From: UBA4459 sp963776205
Lineage (GTDB): Bacteria; Bacteroidota; Bacteroidia; Bacteroidales; F082
Length of the DNA: 64,000 nucleotides
Assembly (NCBI GenBank): GCA_963776205.1
Contig: CAVZLR010000004.1
Location: 868,001 to 932,000 of the forward strand
Direction of reading: 5' to 3'
Shown: positions 12,861-22,891 of the stretch, piece by piece
Position numbering within the stretch: the first letter of the stretch is position 1
How the letters are laid out: each line of letters opens with the position of its first letter
Position numbers and translations under genes: made by a program
The notes under the pieces: model-generated
Seen by the model: the letters and a program-made list of their open reading frames with translations, nothing else
What the model was told of the DNA's origin: nothing
Database searches by the model: none

Positions 12861-13135
12861 AATATTTTTCAACGAACGTGGGCTATAAAGAAAAATTGAT
12901 TTCGTGGAAACTGGAACATGGTGGAATGGCTAAAGATCTACTCCCAAAAGAATCCATTTTTTCAAAATAAAACCAAACAGGTAGGCTCAGAATGGCAAAG
13001 AAAACTTTATTAGCCTTTGCTTTAACTACCAAAACCTCAGCGTTAATTTATAAAACCTCCGCTTTTATACATCTCTTTCATTTTTACCTTTTAATGAAGG
13101 TATCTTTGAGTTATTGATATCTTAAGCATACTTCC
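12861..13135 (+). other. intergenic region before the esterase
   Basis: This 275-bp stretch holds no convincing gene. A promoter-like TATCTTTG at 13101-13108 would suit the esterase starting at 13136. Bases about 12885-12970 read as a short coding-like segment (KEKLISWKLEHGGMAKDL) without start or recognisable family, possibly a gene remnant. Confidence 0.35.
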
Positions 13136-14431
13136 ATGAAAACATTTACGCTAATTACAACAATTTTGCTCACAGCATCAGTTTCTTTAGCTCAGTACAA
13201 CAAAATTGACACTTCTTTCTACAGCCAAACACTTGGGGAGGAAAAAATGGTAGACGTTTACTTTCCGCCAGGCTACGACGAAAATCCGGATTTGTTTTAC
13301 TCAGTGATCTATTACCTCCATGGATGGACTCAGAACCAGAACCAAATAAGCGAAATGCTTTACTACACTGAATTATTGATTAACAATAATTCTATTCAAC
13401 CAGTGATCATGGTCTGTGCCGATAACAGTCCTGACCCATTTGATGGTTCCATGTATACAAATTCTATTTTGTGGGGCGATTACGAAGATTATATGACAAA
13501 CGACCTAATCAATTGGATAGAATCTTCTTTCCGTGTCATGCCATCAAAAGACCACAGGGCTTTATTGGGTAATTCCATGGGTGGATACGGAGCTTTCAGG
13601 TACGGAATTTTGCACAAAGATAAGTTCAGGGCATTAGCTGCTGCGGCAATAGCCATCATCAATCTTACTGATTCTTATGTGGAATACTCCCGCCTAAAGA
13701 TCATGCTAGAAAATCCTGGGCCTTCATTTTATTATGATTACTACAATACAGGTAGCTCAACCATGGGCATGTTTTTATTCTGCGGTGCATTTTCACCGAA
13801 TTACAATACGCCTCAAACATATATTAATCCTCGAATAGTGGAATTTACTATGGATGAAAACGGAGCATATATTGATACAATTGTTCAAAAATTTAAAAAC
13901 AATAGTATAGACCATTTGATCCATCAACTTTCACCTGATGACAGTGTTGGTATTTTATTTGGTTGCGGAAGTGCTGACGAAAACATTTATCCATGCCATA
14001 TTGCATTTAAGGATACCCTTAATATGCTTGGTCTGCCATATGAATTTTACGATCATTCAGGTGGGCATACAATGCCAGATGGGTTTAAAGAACGAGCGTT
14101 AATTTTTATCGACTCGTTATTGATGCCACCAGTGTTATATACTGGAGCAGAAGAACCATCAAATCAAAACATAAAGTTTGGTATGCAGAGTTATCCTAAT
14201 CCATTTGATCAGTCAATAACCATAAGCTACACATTATCAGCGTTATCTGATGTACATATTCATCTTTTTGATGCTTTGGGCACCAAAGTGAAGGAAATTG
14301 ATGTTGGACAACAACAATCCGGCACGCACAAAATCCACATAAACATGTTAGATATGCCGAGTGGCGTGTATTTTATCCAGTTATATGCGAACAATCTAAA
14401 AGTAACCCGTAAGGTGTTAAAGATAAGGTAA
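13136..14431 (+). CDS. T9SS-exported esterase (esterase D-like alpha/beta hydrolase)
   Basis: The 431-aa protein has a signal peptide (MKTFTLITTILLTASVSLAQ). An esterase-D-type alpha/beta-hydrolase domain occupies about residues 25-335, with an HGWT oxyanion segment and the nucleophile elbow GNSMGGYG (Ser147). A likely catalytic His lies in DHSGGHTMPDGF. A C-terminal type IX secretion sorting domain covers about 355-431, marked by YPNPF, LFDALG and SGVYFIQLYANN...KVLKIR. The natural substrate cannot be told; members cleave feruloyl, acetyl or other esters. It should be exported through the Por system and released or surface-attached. Confidence 0.85.
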   Translation: MKTFTLITTILLTASVSLAQYNKIDTSFYSQTLGEEKMVDVYFPPGYDENPDLFYSVIYYLHGWTQNQNQISEMLYYTELLINNNSIQPVIMVCADNSPDPFDGSMYTNSILWGDYEDYMTNDLINWIESSFRVMPSKDHRALLGNSMGGYGAFRYGILHKDKFRALAAAAIAIINLTDSYVEYSRLKIMLENPGPSFYYDYYNTGSSTMGMFLFCGAFSPNYNTPQTYINPRIVEFTMDENGAYIDTIVQKFKNNSIDHLIHQLSPDDSVGILFGCGSADENIYPCHIAFKDTLNMLGLPYEFYDHSGGHTMPDGFKERALIFIDSLLMPPVLYTGAEEPSNQNIKFGMQSYPNPFDQSITISYTLSALSDVHIHLFDALGTKVKEIDVGQQQSGTHKIHINMLDMPSGVYFIQLYANNLKVTRKVLKIR

Positions 14432-14506
14432 TTATTTGACATCCAACATCATTATTCATATCTTATAATGCCTAACTGAACTATGTTGAACTTAAAACCA
14501 AATGCC

Positions 14507-16130
14507 ATGAAAAAATTACTATTTACCATTATTGTTTGTTTGTTTTCTTTATCACTTCTTTCTCAATCCTGTTTATCAGAAGGCATCATATTTAACACAC
14601 AGGAACAGATTGATAATTTTCAAACTGAGAATCCTGGATGTACGGAAATTGAAGGAAGTGTATGGATATGAAGGGAATGACATAACTAATTTAAACGGAT
14701 TAAATGTTGTGACTTCTATCGGGGGAGACCTAGATATTTGAGACCATTGATGCGTTAACAAGTTTAACTGGGTTTGGACAATGTGATTTCTATCGGGGGG
14801 ATACTAAGAGTTGTAAGATAACGATGCACTAACAAACTTAGCTGGGTTGGACAATGTGACTTCTATCGGGGAATACCGTAATTGTTATTTACAACTTTGC
14901 TCTAACAAGTTTAGCTGGTCTCAACAATGTGACTTCCATAGAGGGGAGCCTAAATGTTTCCCACAACTATACGCTAACAAGTTTAGCTGGACTGGAGGGT
15001 TTGACTTCCATCGGGGGATACCTTGATATTTCATGACAACGATGAGTTAACAAGTTTAGATTGGTCTGGACAATGTGACTTCTATCGGGGGAGGCCTTGT
15101 TATTTATTACAACTATGCGCTAACAAGTTTAGCTGGTCTCAACAATGTGACTTCTATAGGGGGAGGCCTAAGTGTTAAATACAACTATGCGCTAACAAGT
15201 TTAGCTGGTCTCAACAATGTGACTTCTATCGGGGGAGGCCTAAGTGTTTCTTTAAACTATGCGCTAACAAGTTTAAGTGGGCTGGACAATGTGACTTCTA
15301 TCGGGGGAGGTATAAATGTTGGAGGTAACGAAGTGCTAACAAGTTTAGCTGGACTGGAGGGTTTGACTTCCATAGATGGATACCTTGTTATTGATGGCAA
15401 CGAAACACTAACAAGTTTAGTTGGATTAAGTAATTTAACTTCTATCGGGGGAGCCCTACAAATAGGCGGATTGGCATGGGGGGGGCAGTGTTCTGGGAAT
15501 CCCATGTTGACTTCTCTCGAAAGTTTTAATAATCTTACTTCAATTGGAGGAACGCTGTGGGTGGGATGCAACGATGCGCTGACAAGTTTAGCTGGGTTGG
15601 AGGGTTTGACTTCTATCGGGGGATACCTTCGAGTTGAATACAACGATACGTTAACAAGTTTAGCTGGGCTGGACAATATTGAAACTGCCTCTATCGATAG
15701 TTTGTTTATACATGATAACCCATTTTTATCTACATGTGAAGTACAAAGTATTTGTGATTATTTAATTGCACCAAACGGAACAACAGAAATCCATGATAAT
15801 GCTCTTGGTTGTAATAGTGTTGAAGAAGTTGATTCTTTATGTATGCTCGTTCATATAGAGCAAAATGAAGCCATTACTGATCAATTCACTTTTTACCCGA
15901 ACCCTGTTGTTTCAGGTGCAACACTAAGTGGCGATTTTGATTTTTCAGGCAAAGTAACCATACGATTATTTAATGCCGTCGGCCGCGAGCTAAAAAGCTG
16001 GGAGTTTACGGTCCAACAAACCGCTCAGCATGAATTCACTTTGAATTTGAGTAATCTGCCACCGGGAATATATATGCTTCGTTGCAGCTATGGGGATAAG
16101 GTTTTTGCAAAGAAACTGATTAAGCTTTAA
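14507..16130 (+). pseudogene. leucine-rich-repeat surface protein with T9SS signal, frameshifted
   Basis: The gene starts at ATG 14507 with a signal peptide (MKKLLFTIIVCLFSLSLLSQ), followed by SEGIIFNTQEQIDNF and NPGCTEIEG. About fourteen repeats of 24 residues with core LTSLAGLNNVTSIGG follow. The protein ends in a T9SS sorting domain (FYPNPV, RLFNAVGRE, PPGIYMLRC, FAKKLIKL). The frame is broken near 14670, where removing one base restores WIEGND, and several more times up to about 15070. From 15075 to 16130 it is intact. Without the lesions it would be a roughly 540-aa cell-surface protein with recurrent L-domain-like repeats, probably for binding. The lesions may be real decay or errors in a near-identical repeat. 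Confidence 0.75.
14695..15690 (+). repeat. 72-bp tandem coding repeats (about 14 units)
   Basis: Units of 72 bp encode a 24-residue LRR-like motif built on TSLAGLNNVTSIGGGL. Several neighbours (15110-15300) are almost identical at the DNA level. Each unit carries a 4-6 bp G tract in the TSIGG codons. One unit, near 15460-15530, is longer because of an insertion (LAWGGQCSGNP). Confidence 0.85.
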
Positions 16131-16166
16131 TAAAAATCCGTACATTTATTGTCATACCATCATTCG

Positions 16167-18206
16167 ATGAATCGATACTTCTTATTAAGCTGCATATTGA
16201 TTGCATCCGTTATTTCGGGCAGGGCGTCCGATTACCAGGTGCAGCTAGATTCGCTGAATACTTTGCTTGAACATTCAACAGGAATGGAAAAAGCGGATGT
16301 TTTGCATCAGCTTGCCAGGCTCACCGCCCCATATGACCAGGTTTTATGCAAAAGTTATATCGACCAGCAACAGGAATTACTTGAAGGAGTTGAGGATGAC
16401 ATAAGGCTTGGCAACCTATATCATAACAAGGGTTTTTATTATTACTACTTGGGTGAATATATTGAAGCACTGGACAATTTCAACAAATCTACGCAACACT
16501 TCGAAAAAACGCAGGTACTTGATAAGCTTGCCATGAACTACTATTTAACTGTGATGATTATGTTTAATACGGGTAACCTGGAAAAGGGAATGGAGATGGT
16601 TAATGTTGCGCTTGAAATGGCTCGACAAAGCGGAGACCCCTGGACCTTGGTTGTAGGTCTGTATGGAGCTGGATATTTCTACAACAACTTTTTACGCGAT
16701 TTCGAAAAGTCAAAAGAATTCAATGGCAAAGCCTATAAAATGACTTTAGATTACAATTTAGCTTCTTCTTTGAAAGGAGGCACCTGCGCGGCCTGCGCAA
16801 TTGCCTACTTTGGGAGTGGGCAAGCAGACACAGCAATTTATTTATTCCATAAAGCAATCCGTTATTATCATCCGGAAAAAAATATTGCGGATCAATATAT
16901 GATGATTCAGGGTTTACATGGAATTGGCTATTTATTTCAAAAGATTAATCAGTCTGATAGTGCAAATTTTTATTACTCCCTTGCCCTGGACAGGGCAGAT
17001 GCAATGACAGCTGTATTTGCAAAAGCTTATATTCATAGTTCATTGGGTTCATTAAACCTTGAAACTGGTGATATTAATCAGGCCGTTCAACACTTTAATC
17101 AGGTAATTAAAAATGCATTAATAGTCGATTCATTGGGCGTAGGATATCTTAGTAATGAATATGCATATGCTCCTGTGCATGCCTGGGATGTAAGCATTAA
17201 GCTTATGGCCCCTCGTATGTTACGTAACTATGCAAAAAATTATTTACTGAATGCTTATGGCCAATTGTCGGTTATTTATGAGAATCGAGGAGAGCTTAAC
17301 AGGTCAATTTATTACCTCAAGAAAAAGCATGAAGTTGAACAAACCCTAAATGATATTTCAAAGTCTAAAGACTTGGTAGGTTTACAAATAGCTTACGAAA
17401 CAGAAAGAAAAGACCAGCAGATTACCCTTTTATCTCAGGAAAATGAGTTGAAGGAATTCAGGGTAAAACAGAGCAAGTTTTTTCTTTTCGGATTACTTGG
17501 CATTGTGCTGGCCATCATAGTTGCAGCTATACTATTTATCCGTCAAAATAAATTTAAAGCAGAACAAAATACAATTATCCTTGAGCAACGATTGCTCCGC
17601 TCTCAGATGAATCCACATTTCATCTTTAATGCCCTTTCCAACATTTCCAATTTAATCGATAAAAATGACAATATTACCGCTTCAAATTATTTAACAAAGT
17701 TTTCACAAATGGTACGCCACATCCTTGAAAGCACGCGAAGTGACTTTATTGAATTTGATCGAGAAGTTGTAAATATAAAGAATTACCTTGCTTTGCAAAA
17801 ACTTCGGTTTACTGATAAGTTTGACTATAAAATTGAGGTGGATGAAAAAATAGATTCAGAGGGCATCGAAATACCACCGATGCTTATCCAGCCCTTTGTC
17901 GAGAATGCCATTGAACATGGAATAAAAACTAAAGAAATGAAAGGAAATATTGATATTCGTTTCAAACTGAATGGAGACCAAATACTTTGTACAATAGATG
18001 ATGATGGTGTAGGCAGAACCGTTGCTGGTAGGCAAATCAGAAAGGGTCACACATCAATGGCCACAGAAATTGTTCATGATCGACTCGAAACCTTAGGCAA
18101 AAAACTAAAACAAAAATTGAATCTCGAAATTATCGATATGAAAACGGAAGCCAATGTTTCGCTCGGAACAAGGGTAATAATCGGACTTCCTTACAGGGAG
18201 TCTTAG
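16167..18206 (+). CDS. TPR-containing LytS-type sensor histidine kinase
   Basis: The protein has a signal peptide (MNRYFLLSCILIASVISG) and a long helical periplasmic region of TPR-like repeats (about 40-410). A single transmembrane segment follows (FFLFGLLGIVLAIIVAAILFI), then a cytoplasmic His_kinase domain with the phospho-accepting motif QMNPHFIFNALSNI and a HATPase_c domain (PPMLIQPFVENAIEHG N-box, DDDGVG). It would phosphorylate a LytTR regulator, almost certainly the one encoded convergently at 18203-18943. I chose ATG 16167 over the upstream TTG 16149 because it begins the signal peptide cleanly. The stop codons of kinase and regulator genes overlap. Confidence 0.88.
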   Translation: MNRYFLLSCILIASVISGRASDYQVQLDSLNTLLEHSTGMEKADVLHQLARLTAPYDQVLCKSYIDQQQELLEGVEDDIRLGNLYHNKGFYYYYLGEYIEALDNFNKSTQHFEKTQVLDKLAMNYYLTVMIMFNTGNLEKGMEMVNVALEMARQSGDPWTLVVGLYGAGYFYNNFLRDFEKSKEFNGKAYKMTLDYNLASSLKGGTCAACAIAYFGSGQADTAIYLFHKAIRYYHPEKNIADQYMMIQGLHGIGYLFQKINQSDSANFYYSLALDRADAMTAVFAKAYIHSSLGSLNLETGDINQAVQHFNQVIKNALIVDSLGVGYLSNEYAYAPVHAWDVSIKLMAPRMLRNYAKNYLLNAYGQLSVIYENRGELNRSIYYLKKKHEVEQTLNDISKSKDLVGLQIAYETERKDQQITLLSQENELKEFRVKQSKFFLFGLLGIVLAIIVAAILFIRQNKFKAEQNTIILEQRLLRSQMNPHFIFNALSNISNLIDKNDNITASNYLTKFSQMVRHILESTRSDFIEFDREVVNIKNYLALQKLRFTDKFDYKIEVDEKIDSEGIEIPPMLIQPFVENAIEHGIKTKEMKGNIDIRFKLNGDQILCTIDDDGVGRTVAGRQIRKGHTSMATEIVHDRLETLGKKLKQKLNLEIIDMKTEANVSLGTRVIIGLPYRES

Positions 18207-18943
18207 AGTCTTCTGAATATCTCCAATAATTGTTCACGCTTCCTTGAGGCAACAGGGATGCGGCTTTCATCAGACATCACTACAAAACCCCCATCAGCTT
18301 TTTCATATCGCTTTGCGTGCAGCAGATTAATTAAGTATGACTTGTGCACTCTAAAGAAACCTAAATCAGCAAATAATTCTTCATACTCCTTTAATTGTTT
18401 GGAAATGAGGATATCATTCTGATTAGTAATGACAAATCTCACATAATTCCCTGCAGAATCGCAATGGACGATATCGTCAATATTAACCAAGTGAATATTA
18501 TCCAAATCCCGTAAGGCAATTTTTTTTAATTTTCCTGATTGGACACTTTCTGATAAGTTGCTTAATTGCTCGTAGTTTTCCTGTGATAACTGACCAGATA
18601 CTTTCATTACAGCGTCCTTTAGCTCCAGGGGATCAACAGGTTTTAGCAAATAATCAATGGCACTAAAACGAAAAGCTTTTAAAGCAAACTCCTCAAAGGC
18701 CGTAACAAAGATCACTTTAAAATCAATGCTTTCGAAGCGATTCAATAGATCAAATCCTGTTCCGTCACCCATTCTTACGTCCAGGAAAACCAAATCTGGT
18801 ATTTTCTCCCTGATAATTGATATACCTGATCTAACGCCATTTGCTTCTCCAACTATTTCAATATTTGGACAGTTCTTAATGAGGAGATTCAACAGTTTTT
18901 CCCTGTTGTTCTTTTCATCATCAATTACAACTGCTTTAATCAT
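18203..18943 (-). CDS. LytTR family response regulator
   Basis: The 246-aa protein has an N-terminal receiver domain (acidic pair near residues 8-9, phospho-acceptor Asp55 in VFLDVRM, Thr in VTAFEEFA, Lys in YLLKPVD). A C-terminal LytTR DNA-binding domain follows (about 140-246; IALRDLDNIHLVNIDDIVHCDSA..., FFRVHKSYLINLLH). It is the expected partner of the LytS-like kinase at 16167-18206. The two genes face each other and overlap by four bases at their stops, so they must be transcribed from separate promoters, unlike the usual kinase-regulator operon. Confidence 0.92.
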   Translation of the reverse strand: MIKAVVIDDEKNNREKLLNLLIKNCPNIEIVGEANGVRSGISIIREKIPDLVFLDVRMGDGTGFDLLNRFESIDFKVIFVTAFEEFALKAFRFSAIDYLLKPVDPLELKDAVMKVSGQLSQENYEQLSNLSESVQSGKLKKIALRDLDNIHLVNIDDIVHCDSAGNYVRFVITNQNDILISKQLKEYEELFADLGFFRVHKSYLINLLHAKRYEKADGGFVVMSDESRIPVASRKREQLLEIFRRL

Positions 18944-19025
18944 CTATAATCTGAATTGAATTATCAGCAAATAATGACTTAAAAGTAATAAAATTCCGAG
19001 AAAAAGTTGTTGAAAATAATTTGCC

Positions 19026-19904
19026 TTAATTCATTCCCCGCTCTTTTTTTATGGCTTCGTAAGCTGCATTTAGTTTGGTAAACTTTTCTTCAGCAGCCTT
19101 TTTAACTTCAACACCTAAATGAGCCACCTTATCAGGATGATGTTTTTTAGCCAATTCGCGGTAAGCTTTTTTCAATTCTTCATCTGTTACATCCGGTGAG
19201 ACTTCCAATATCAGGTAGGCGCTTCCGGTGTCTTTAATAAACATCGCTTTAATAGATTCATAATCCTTCTGGCCTATGCCCATATATCCCGAAATTAAGT
19301 GTACCATCTCCACTTCTTTCGGATGATAATCACCATCTGCCTGCGAAATACCAAAAAGATATTGTAACAGCATCATCCTGGAAGAATAGTCCATAAACTG
19401 TCCGATTTGATGGCCTACCTGTTGCACATCCAGTTCCTGTTTTAGCAGTTCACCCAGCATTTTGACATATTGTCCAGCTCTTTCAGCACCGAAATTATTT
19501 TCGTAGAACCGCCTGACATAGTTCAGCTCAGATTTCTTTGCTGTACCATCCGCTTTCATCACAGCAGCTGTTAATACAAGTAGTGAAACGGCAAAATCGC
19601 CTGTCTGGGTTTTTCCATATTCATATTTTCCGCTGTTCATCCCATCGAACATGGATCCAAACATAAAACCGAGAATTCCTCCAATTGGGCCACCAAATGC
19701 CCAACCCAGGCCCCCTCCTACCCACTTGGCATAACTGCTTCCACTTTGTTTACGGCCATTAGATTTTGAACCGTTTCCTGTAAAAGAATTATTGGATGTA
19801 TTGGTTTTTTTTTGATTACCTGATTTTACTTTAGAAGGACGTTGCCATTTCATGGCAAAATATATAGCAATCCCTATCAGGAGAATGATAATTAAATATT
19901 TCAT
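19026..19904 (-). CDS. DjlA-like co-chaperone (TerB plus DnaJ domains)
   Basis: The 292-aa protein begins with one membrane segment (YLIIILLIGIAIYFAM). A charged Ser/Asn-rich linker follows, then a Gly-rich stretch (about 60-92, GGGLGWAFGGPIGGILGFMFG), a helical TerB-like domain (about 100-215), and a C-terminal J domain (about 230-292) with the HPD motif in AKKHHPDKV. This order is that of DjlA, a membrane-anchored J protein that stimulates DnaK. It is probably monocistronic or the last gene after the saccharopine enzymes, 34 bp downstream of one of them. Confidence 0.87.
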   Translation of the reverse strand: MKYLIIILLIGIAIYFAMKWQRPSKVKSGNQKKTNTSNNSFTGNGSKSNGRKQSGSSYAKWVGGGLGWAFGGPIGGILGFMFGSMFDGMNSGKYEYGKTQTGDFAVSLLVLTAAVMKADGTAKKSELNYVRRFYENNFGAERAGQYVKMLGELLKQELDVQQVGHQIGQFMDYSSRMMLLQYLFGISQADGDYHPKEVEMVHLISGYMGIGQKDYESIKAMFIKDTGSAYLILEVSPDVTDEELKKAYRELAKKHHPDKVAHLGVEVKKAAEEKFTKLNAAYEAIKKERGMN

Positions 19905-19938
19905 AAAAAAAGATTAAAACCCTGGCATATAAAATAGT

Positions 19939-21282
19939 TTATCCGAGCATGTATTCCTTCTCTTCAAATTTTATTCCAAAAGTTTCCAGTTCGGCCAGTA
20001 CCGGTTCATAAATTTGTTTATGGATAGGTAACATCACGCCTTCACCCTCAATTTTACCTGTTAGCAATAGCTTTGTGGTGATTGCAAGCGGCAAACCGAC
20101 CGTGATAGCCATGGCAGTTTCATCCTGGTCTTTACCTATCACTGCCATGGCAGATACGATCATTTTACGTTCATTATCAAGAATATATTTAAACTCGTGT
20201 TGCATGATAATCATGTCTTTATCCTGAGGTTCCATGGTCCATCTCTCTTCAAGCAGTTTTTGAAGAATTTGAGCAGGGGTAGCCCTTTTAAGACCTATTT
20301 TTCGGTTATCGAATACACCCAGCCATTTCAATTTTTCAAAAACCACAGGGTCGTTTGCACCTTCGCAATATTCCTGTATCTTTATTTCAACAGGCACGTT
20401 GGGCTCATATTTCATAAAGGCATTGAAGAATTCCCTGTATGTCATATTTTCAGAATCTTCGATGATATAACTATCATCTGTCACACCCAATTGTACAAAT
20501 ACATTCCAGGCTTTGGTAAATCCGGGCCTACGAACCGTGCCACGGTACATTGACTTGACATTTTCAAGACCGTAAATTTCACGATATTTTAAAGAGTCGC
20601 GATTGGCATACACTTCAAAATCGCCATATTTCAATATTTTCCGATGCAGTACACGCAACTGATCAAACAAGCGGTGATAAGGGATATATTTATATTTTCC
20701 CCTTTTCATAAATTGACTTACACCATTTCCTGCCAGTACCACATTTCTGGGATTCCAGGTAAACTTGTAATTCCAGGGGTTGTTGTCATATTCCGGAGCT
20801 ACAAGACCTCCGGTAAAAGAGTAAAAAGAGGTAAGCTCCCCTCCCATTTCTTTTATTCGATTAATAACACTCATTGCCGACATATGGTCGATACCCGGAT
20901 CCAATCCCAATTCCATGATGATAGGAATGCCGGTCTTCTTAGCTTGCTCATCCAACGCTTTAATTTGATCTGATGCATACGATGCTGTTAACATGGGTTT
21001 ACGCAGATCGATGCATTTTTTAGCCACCATCGGATGCATAAATGCCGGAAGCATGGAAATCACCACATCGGCATCGGCAATGGTACGCCAGCTTTCCGTT
21101 TCATCTTTGATGTCAAATATTTTCGCTTCACCGCGGGGATGACCGTTTACTTTTTTACGGGCTATAGCTTCATTAATATCACCTACAATTATTTTCCAGT
21201 CATGTTTTTCAGCATTGTTCAGTAAATATTCTATAAGGCTATTTGTTGACAGACCGGCACCAAGTATCAGTATGTTTTTCAT
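19939..21282 (-). CDS. saccharopine dehydrogenase family enzyme
   Basis: The 447-aa NAD(P)-binding protein starts with a Rossmann motif (ILILGAGLSTNSLIEYL). Saccharopine dehydrogenase family features follow (DADVVISMLPAFMHP, KPMLTASYASDQIKALDEQA, IIMELGLDPGIDHMSAM). In the catabolic saccharopine pathway the glutamate-forming enzyme turns saccharopine into glutamate and aminoadipate semialdehyde. Its neighbour, 24 bp upstream on the same strand, looks like the partner lysine-ketoglutarate reductase, which supports this role in lysine degradation rather than another substrate. Substrate assignment is inference from the pair. Confidence 0.87.
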   Translation of the reverse strand: MKNILILGAGLSTNSLIEYLLNNAEKHDWKIIVGDINEAIARKKVNGHPRGEAKIFDIKDETESWRTIADADVVISMLPAFMHPMVAKKCIDLRKPMLTASYASDQIKALDEQAKKTGIPIIMELGLDPGIDHMSAMSVINRIKEMGGELTSFYSFTGGLVAPEYDNNPWNYKFTWNPRNVVLAGNGVSQFMKRGKYKYIPYHRLFDQLRVLHRKILKYGDFEVYANRDSLKYREIYGLENVKSMYRGTVRRPGFTKAWNVFVQLGVTDDSYIIEDSENMTYREFFNAFMKYEPNVPVEIKIQEYCEGANDPVVFEKLKWLGVFDNRKIGLKRATPAQILQKLLEERWTMEPQDKDMIIMQHEFKYILDNERKMIVSAMAVIGKDQDETAMAITVGLPLAITTKLLLTGKIEGEGVMLPIHKQIYEPVLAELETFGIKFEEKEYMLG

Positions 21283-21306
21283 AGGTTAAAATCCTTGAGG
21301 AAATGA

Positions 21307-22611
21307 TTATGTTAAATGTTCATTCAGGTATTCGTAATCAGGTGTTAATTTTCCTTTGAACACGATCATAGCTTTTTTGATAGGTAGTGGTAGTCGGAGA
21401 TTTTCAAAGGACACATTAAAATCAGTATTCACAATTTCAGGCAGGAATTTTATCAAAGCGTTGCTGAACGTTTGAGAAGCCTCTCTTGGTAATTCGCTCG
21501 GTAATATATCAACACCCATGATCAATAATCCTTCCCCGTCAAAACCCATTGCAGGCTTCCTGGTAAAAGGATTGTATACAAAAACTGGATCTTCAATTTC
21601 AGTTCCGTTATGTAGAGCTTCAATAGATCCATCCGGATCGCAGGTTACGTCACCAATCACTGTCAGTTTTGGCGTTCCTGATCTATATAACTTTTCAAGA
21701 TAATCCTTGGTCACCAATCGTGGATATCGGTCATCCCAATACATGCAATTCATAAGAATAGTCATATGCGGAATGTAAGGTTCAAACTGGCTTTCAAACC
21801 TTTCCGGATGATCGTAATATTCTTGTAAAACAAATTCCTTCGAATTATCTAATGGTTTTGAGAGATTCTCTTCTTTAAAAATCGTTTTAAAAATGACTTT
21901 AGCAGAATTATCCTTTTGGTTTTTAAGTGAAATGAGTTCTTCATGTGAAATTTCTACAACCGGCAATAAATCCAATATTTCCTGTGCACCTTTCGAGACG
22001 TTTCCGTAACCCGTTATGCCAATTGTTAAAGGCGTTACATTTTCAGGAAGTCCGTTTTCCCGGATAAAATCACCAACTTCCCTGATAACTCCTTTTGCAT
22101 CTTCAAGTGAGTCATAATGATGTGTTTGTTGAATTTTCAGAAACGGTGTATCAATGCCCATTTTGTGCCATCGCTGACCCAAAGCCCAAAGGGAATTAAT
22201 CATCCCGGCTAGTCCTGCAAAATGACCAAAAAATATTAGCCTTCTCCCTTGCTCGTCTTCAATTTTTTCATAGTCAATTAAACTGGCTCCCGAATTTAAA
22301 ATATCTTGTAATAAAGGCATATTATAGGGTTGGCCTTTAATAGTATGGCTGAAAAAAATATAAGTCTTGTCTTTTTTAAAATACCCTATGGGCATTTCTT
22401 TGACCCCGATAACAATATCTGAATCAGTTACTTCATCTACAATTGTAGCACCTACTTTTTCAAACTCTGCATCTTTAAAAATGCGTTTGTCTGACTTGAC
22501 AACTTCTATTTCAACACCTTGTTCAGTCAATTCCATTATATGTTCAGGAACCAATGCCACCCTCCGTTCCATGAGGTATTTATCTTCATATCTGATCCCG
22601 ATTTTTTGCAT
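21307..22611 (-). CDS. lysine-ketoglutarate reductase / alanine dehydrogenase N-terminal-like
   Basis: The protein begins MQKIGIRYEDKYLMERRVALVPEH, the N-terminus of the AlaDh_PNT/LOR-SDH superfamily, so I place the start at 22611, not at the longer frame start 22641. The nucleotide-binding half contains GITGYGNVSKGAQEILDLLP, and a later segment has LTVIGDVTCDPDGSIEAL, typical of LOR/SDH-type lysine-oxoglutarate reductases. It would condense lysine and 2-oxoglutarate to saccharopine, with the following gene finishing the conversion. Together they are a two-gene operon read on the minus strand. Confidence 0.82.
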   Translation of the reverse strand: MQKIGIRYEDKYLMERRVALVPEHIMELTEQGVEIEVVKSDKRIFKDAEFEKVGATIVDEVTDSDIVIGVKEMPIGYFKKDKTYIFFSHTIKGQPYNMPLLQDILNSGASLIDYEKIEDEQGRRLIFFGHFAGLAGMINSLWALGQRWHKMGIDTPFLKIQQTHHYDSLEDAKGVIREVGDFIRENGLPENVTPLTIGITGYGNVSKGAQEILDLLPVVEISHEELISLKNQKDNSAKVIFKTIFKEENLSKPLDNSKEFVLQEYYDHPERFESQFEPYIPHMTILMNCMYWDDRYPRLVTKDYLEKLYRSGTPKLTVIGDVTCDPDGSIEALHNGTEIEDPVFVYNPFTRKPAMGFDGEGLLIMGVDILPSELPREASQTFSNALIKFLPEIVNTDFNVSFENLRLPLPIKKAMIVFKGKLTPDYEYLNEHLT

Positions 22612-22837
22612 AGAATTTTTTGCTTTAAGAATAACGGACAAACTTATAAAATATACCTGCTGCTAATTCATATCACATCTAATAATTACCTAAAATAGGA
22701 ATCTTATTTAAAATTTGAATCAATTCTAAATTAGAAATATGGCCAGACTTTTTCAACTAGTGTTATGCTGCAATCGTTTGCGTATAATTTAACCTTAATT
22801 TATGGAAAGCTTCTAAGTATTAAAGCCGATTATTTCG

Positions 22838-22845
22838 TACTTTTG
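22838..22845 (+). promoter_or_regulatory. candidate -7 element of ppdK
   Basis: TACTTTTG, identical to the rRNA P2 -7 hexad region, lies 47 bp before the ppdK ATG. No clear -33 TTTG is found at the 19-bp distance. Confidence 0.45.
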
Positions 22846-22891
22846 CACTCCTGAAAAATCAGAGTATTATATTAATAAATCAAGAAATAAA

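Noticed and set aside
14695..15690. Poly-G tracts in each repeat as a phase-variation switch
   Set aside because: Aligning the repeat units places most indels outside the G tracts, so slippage switching is not supported.
14695..15690. CRISPR array
   Set aside because: The 72-bp units are contiguous coding repeats without unique spacers, and no cas gene is present.
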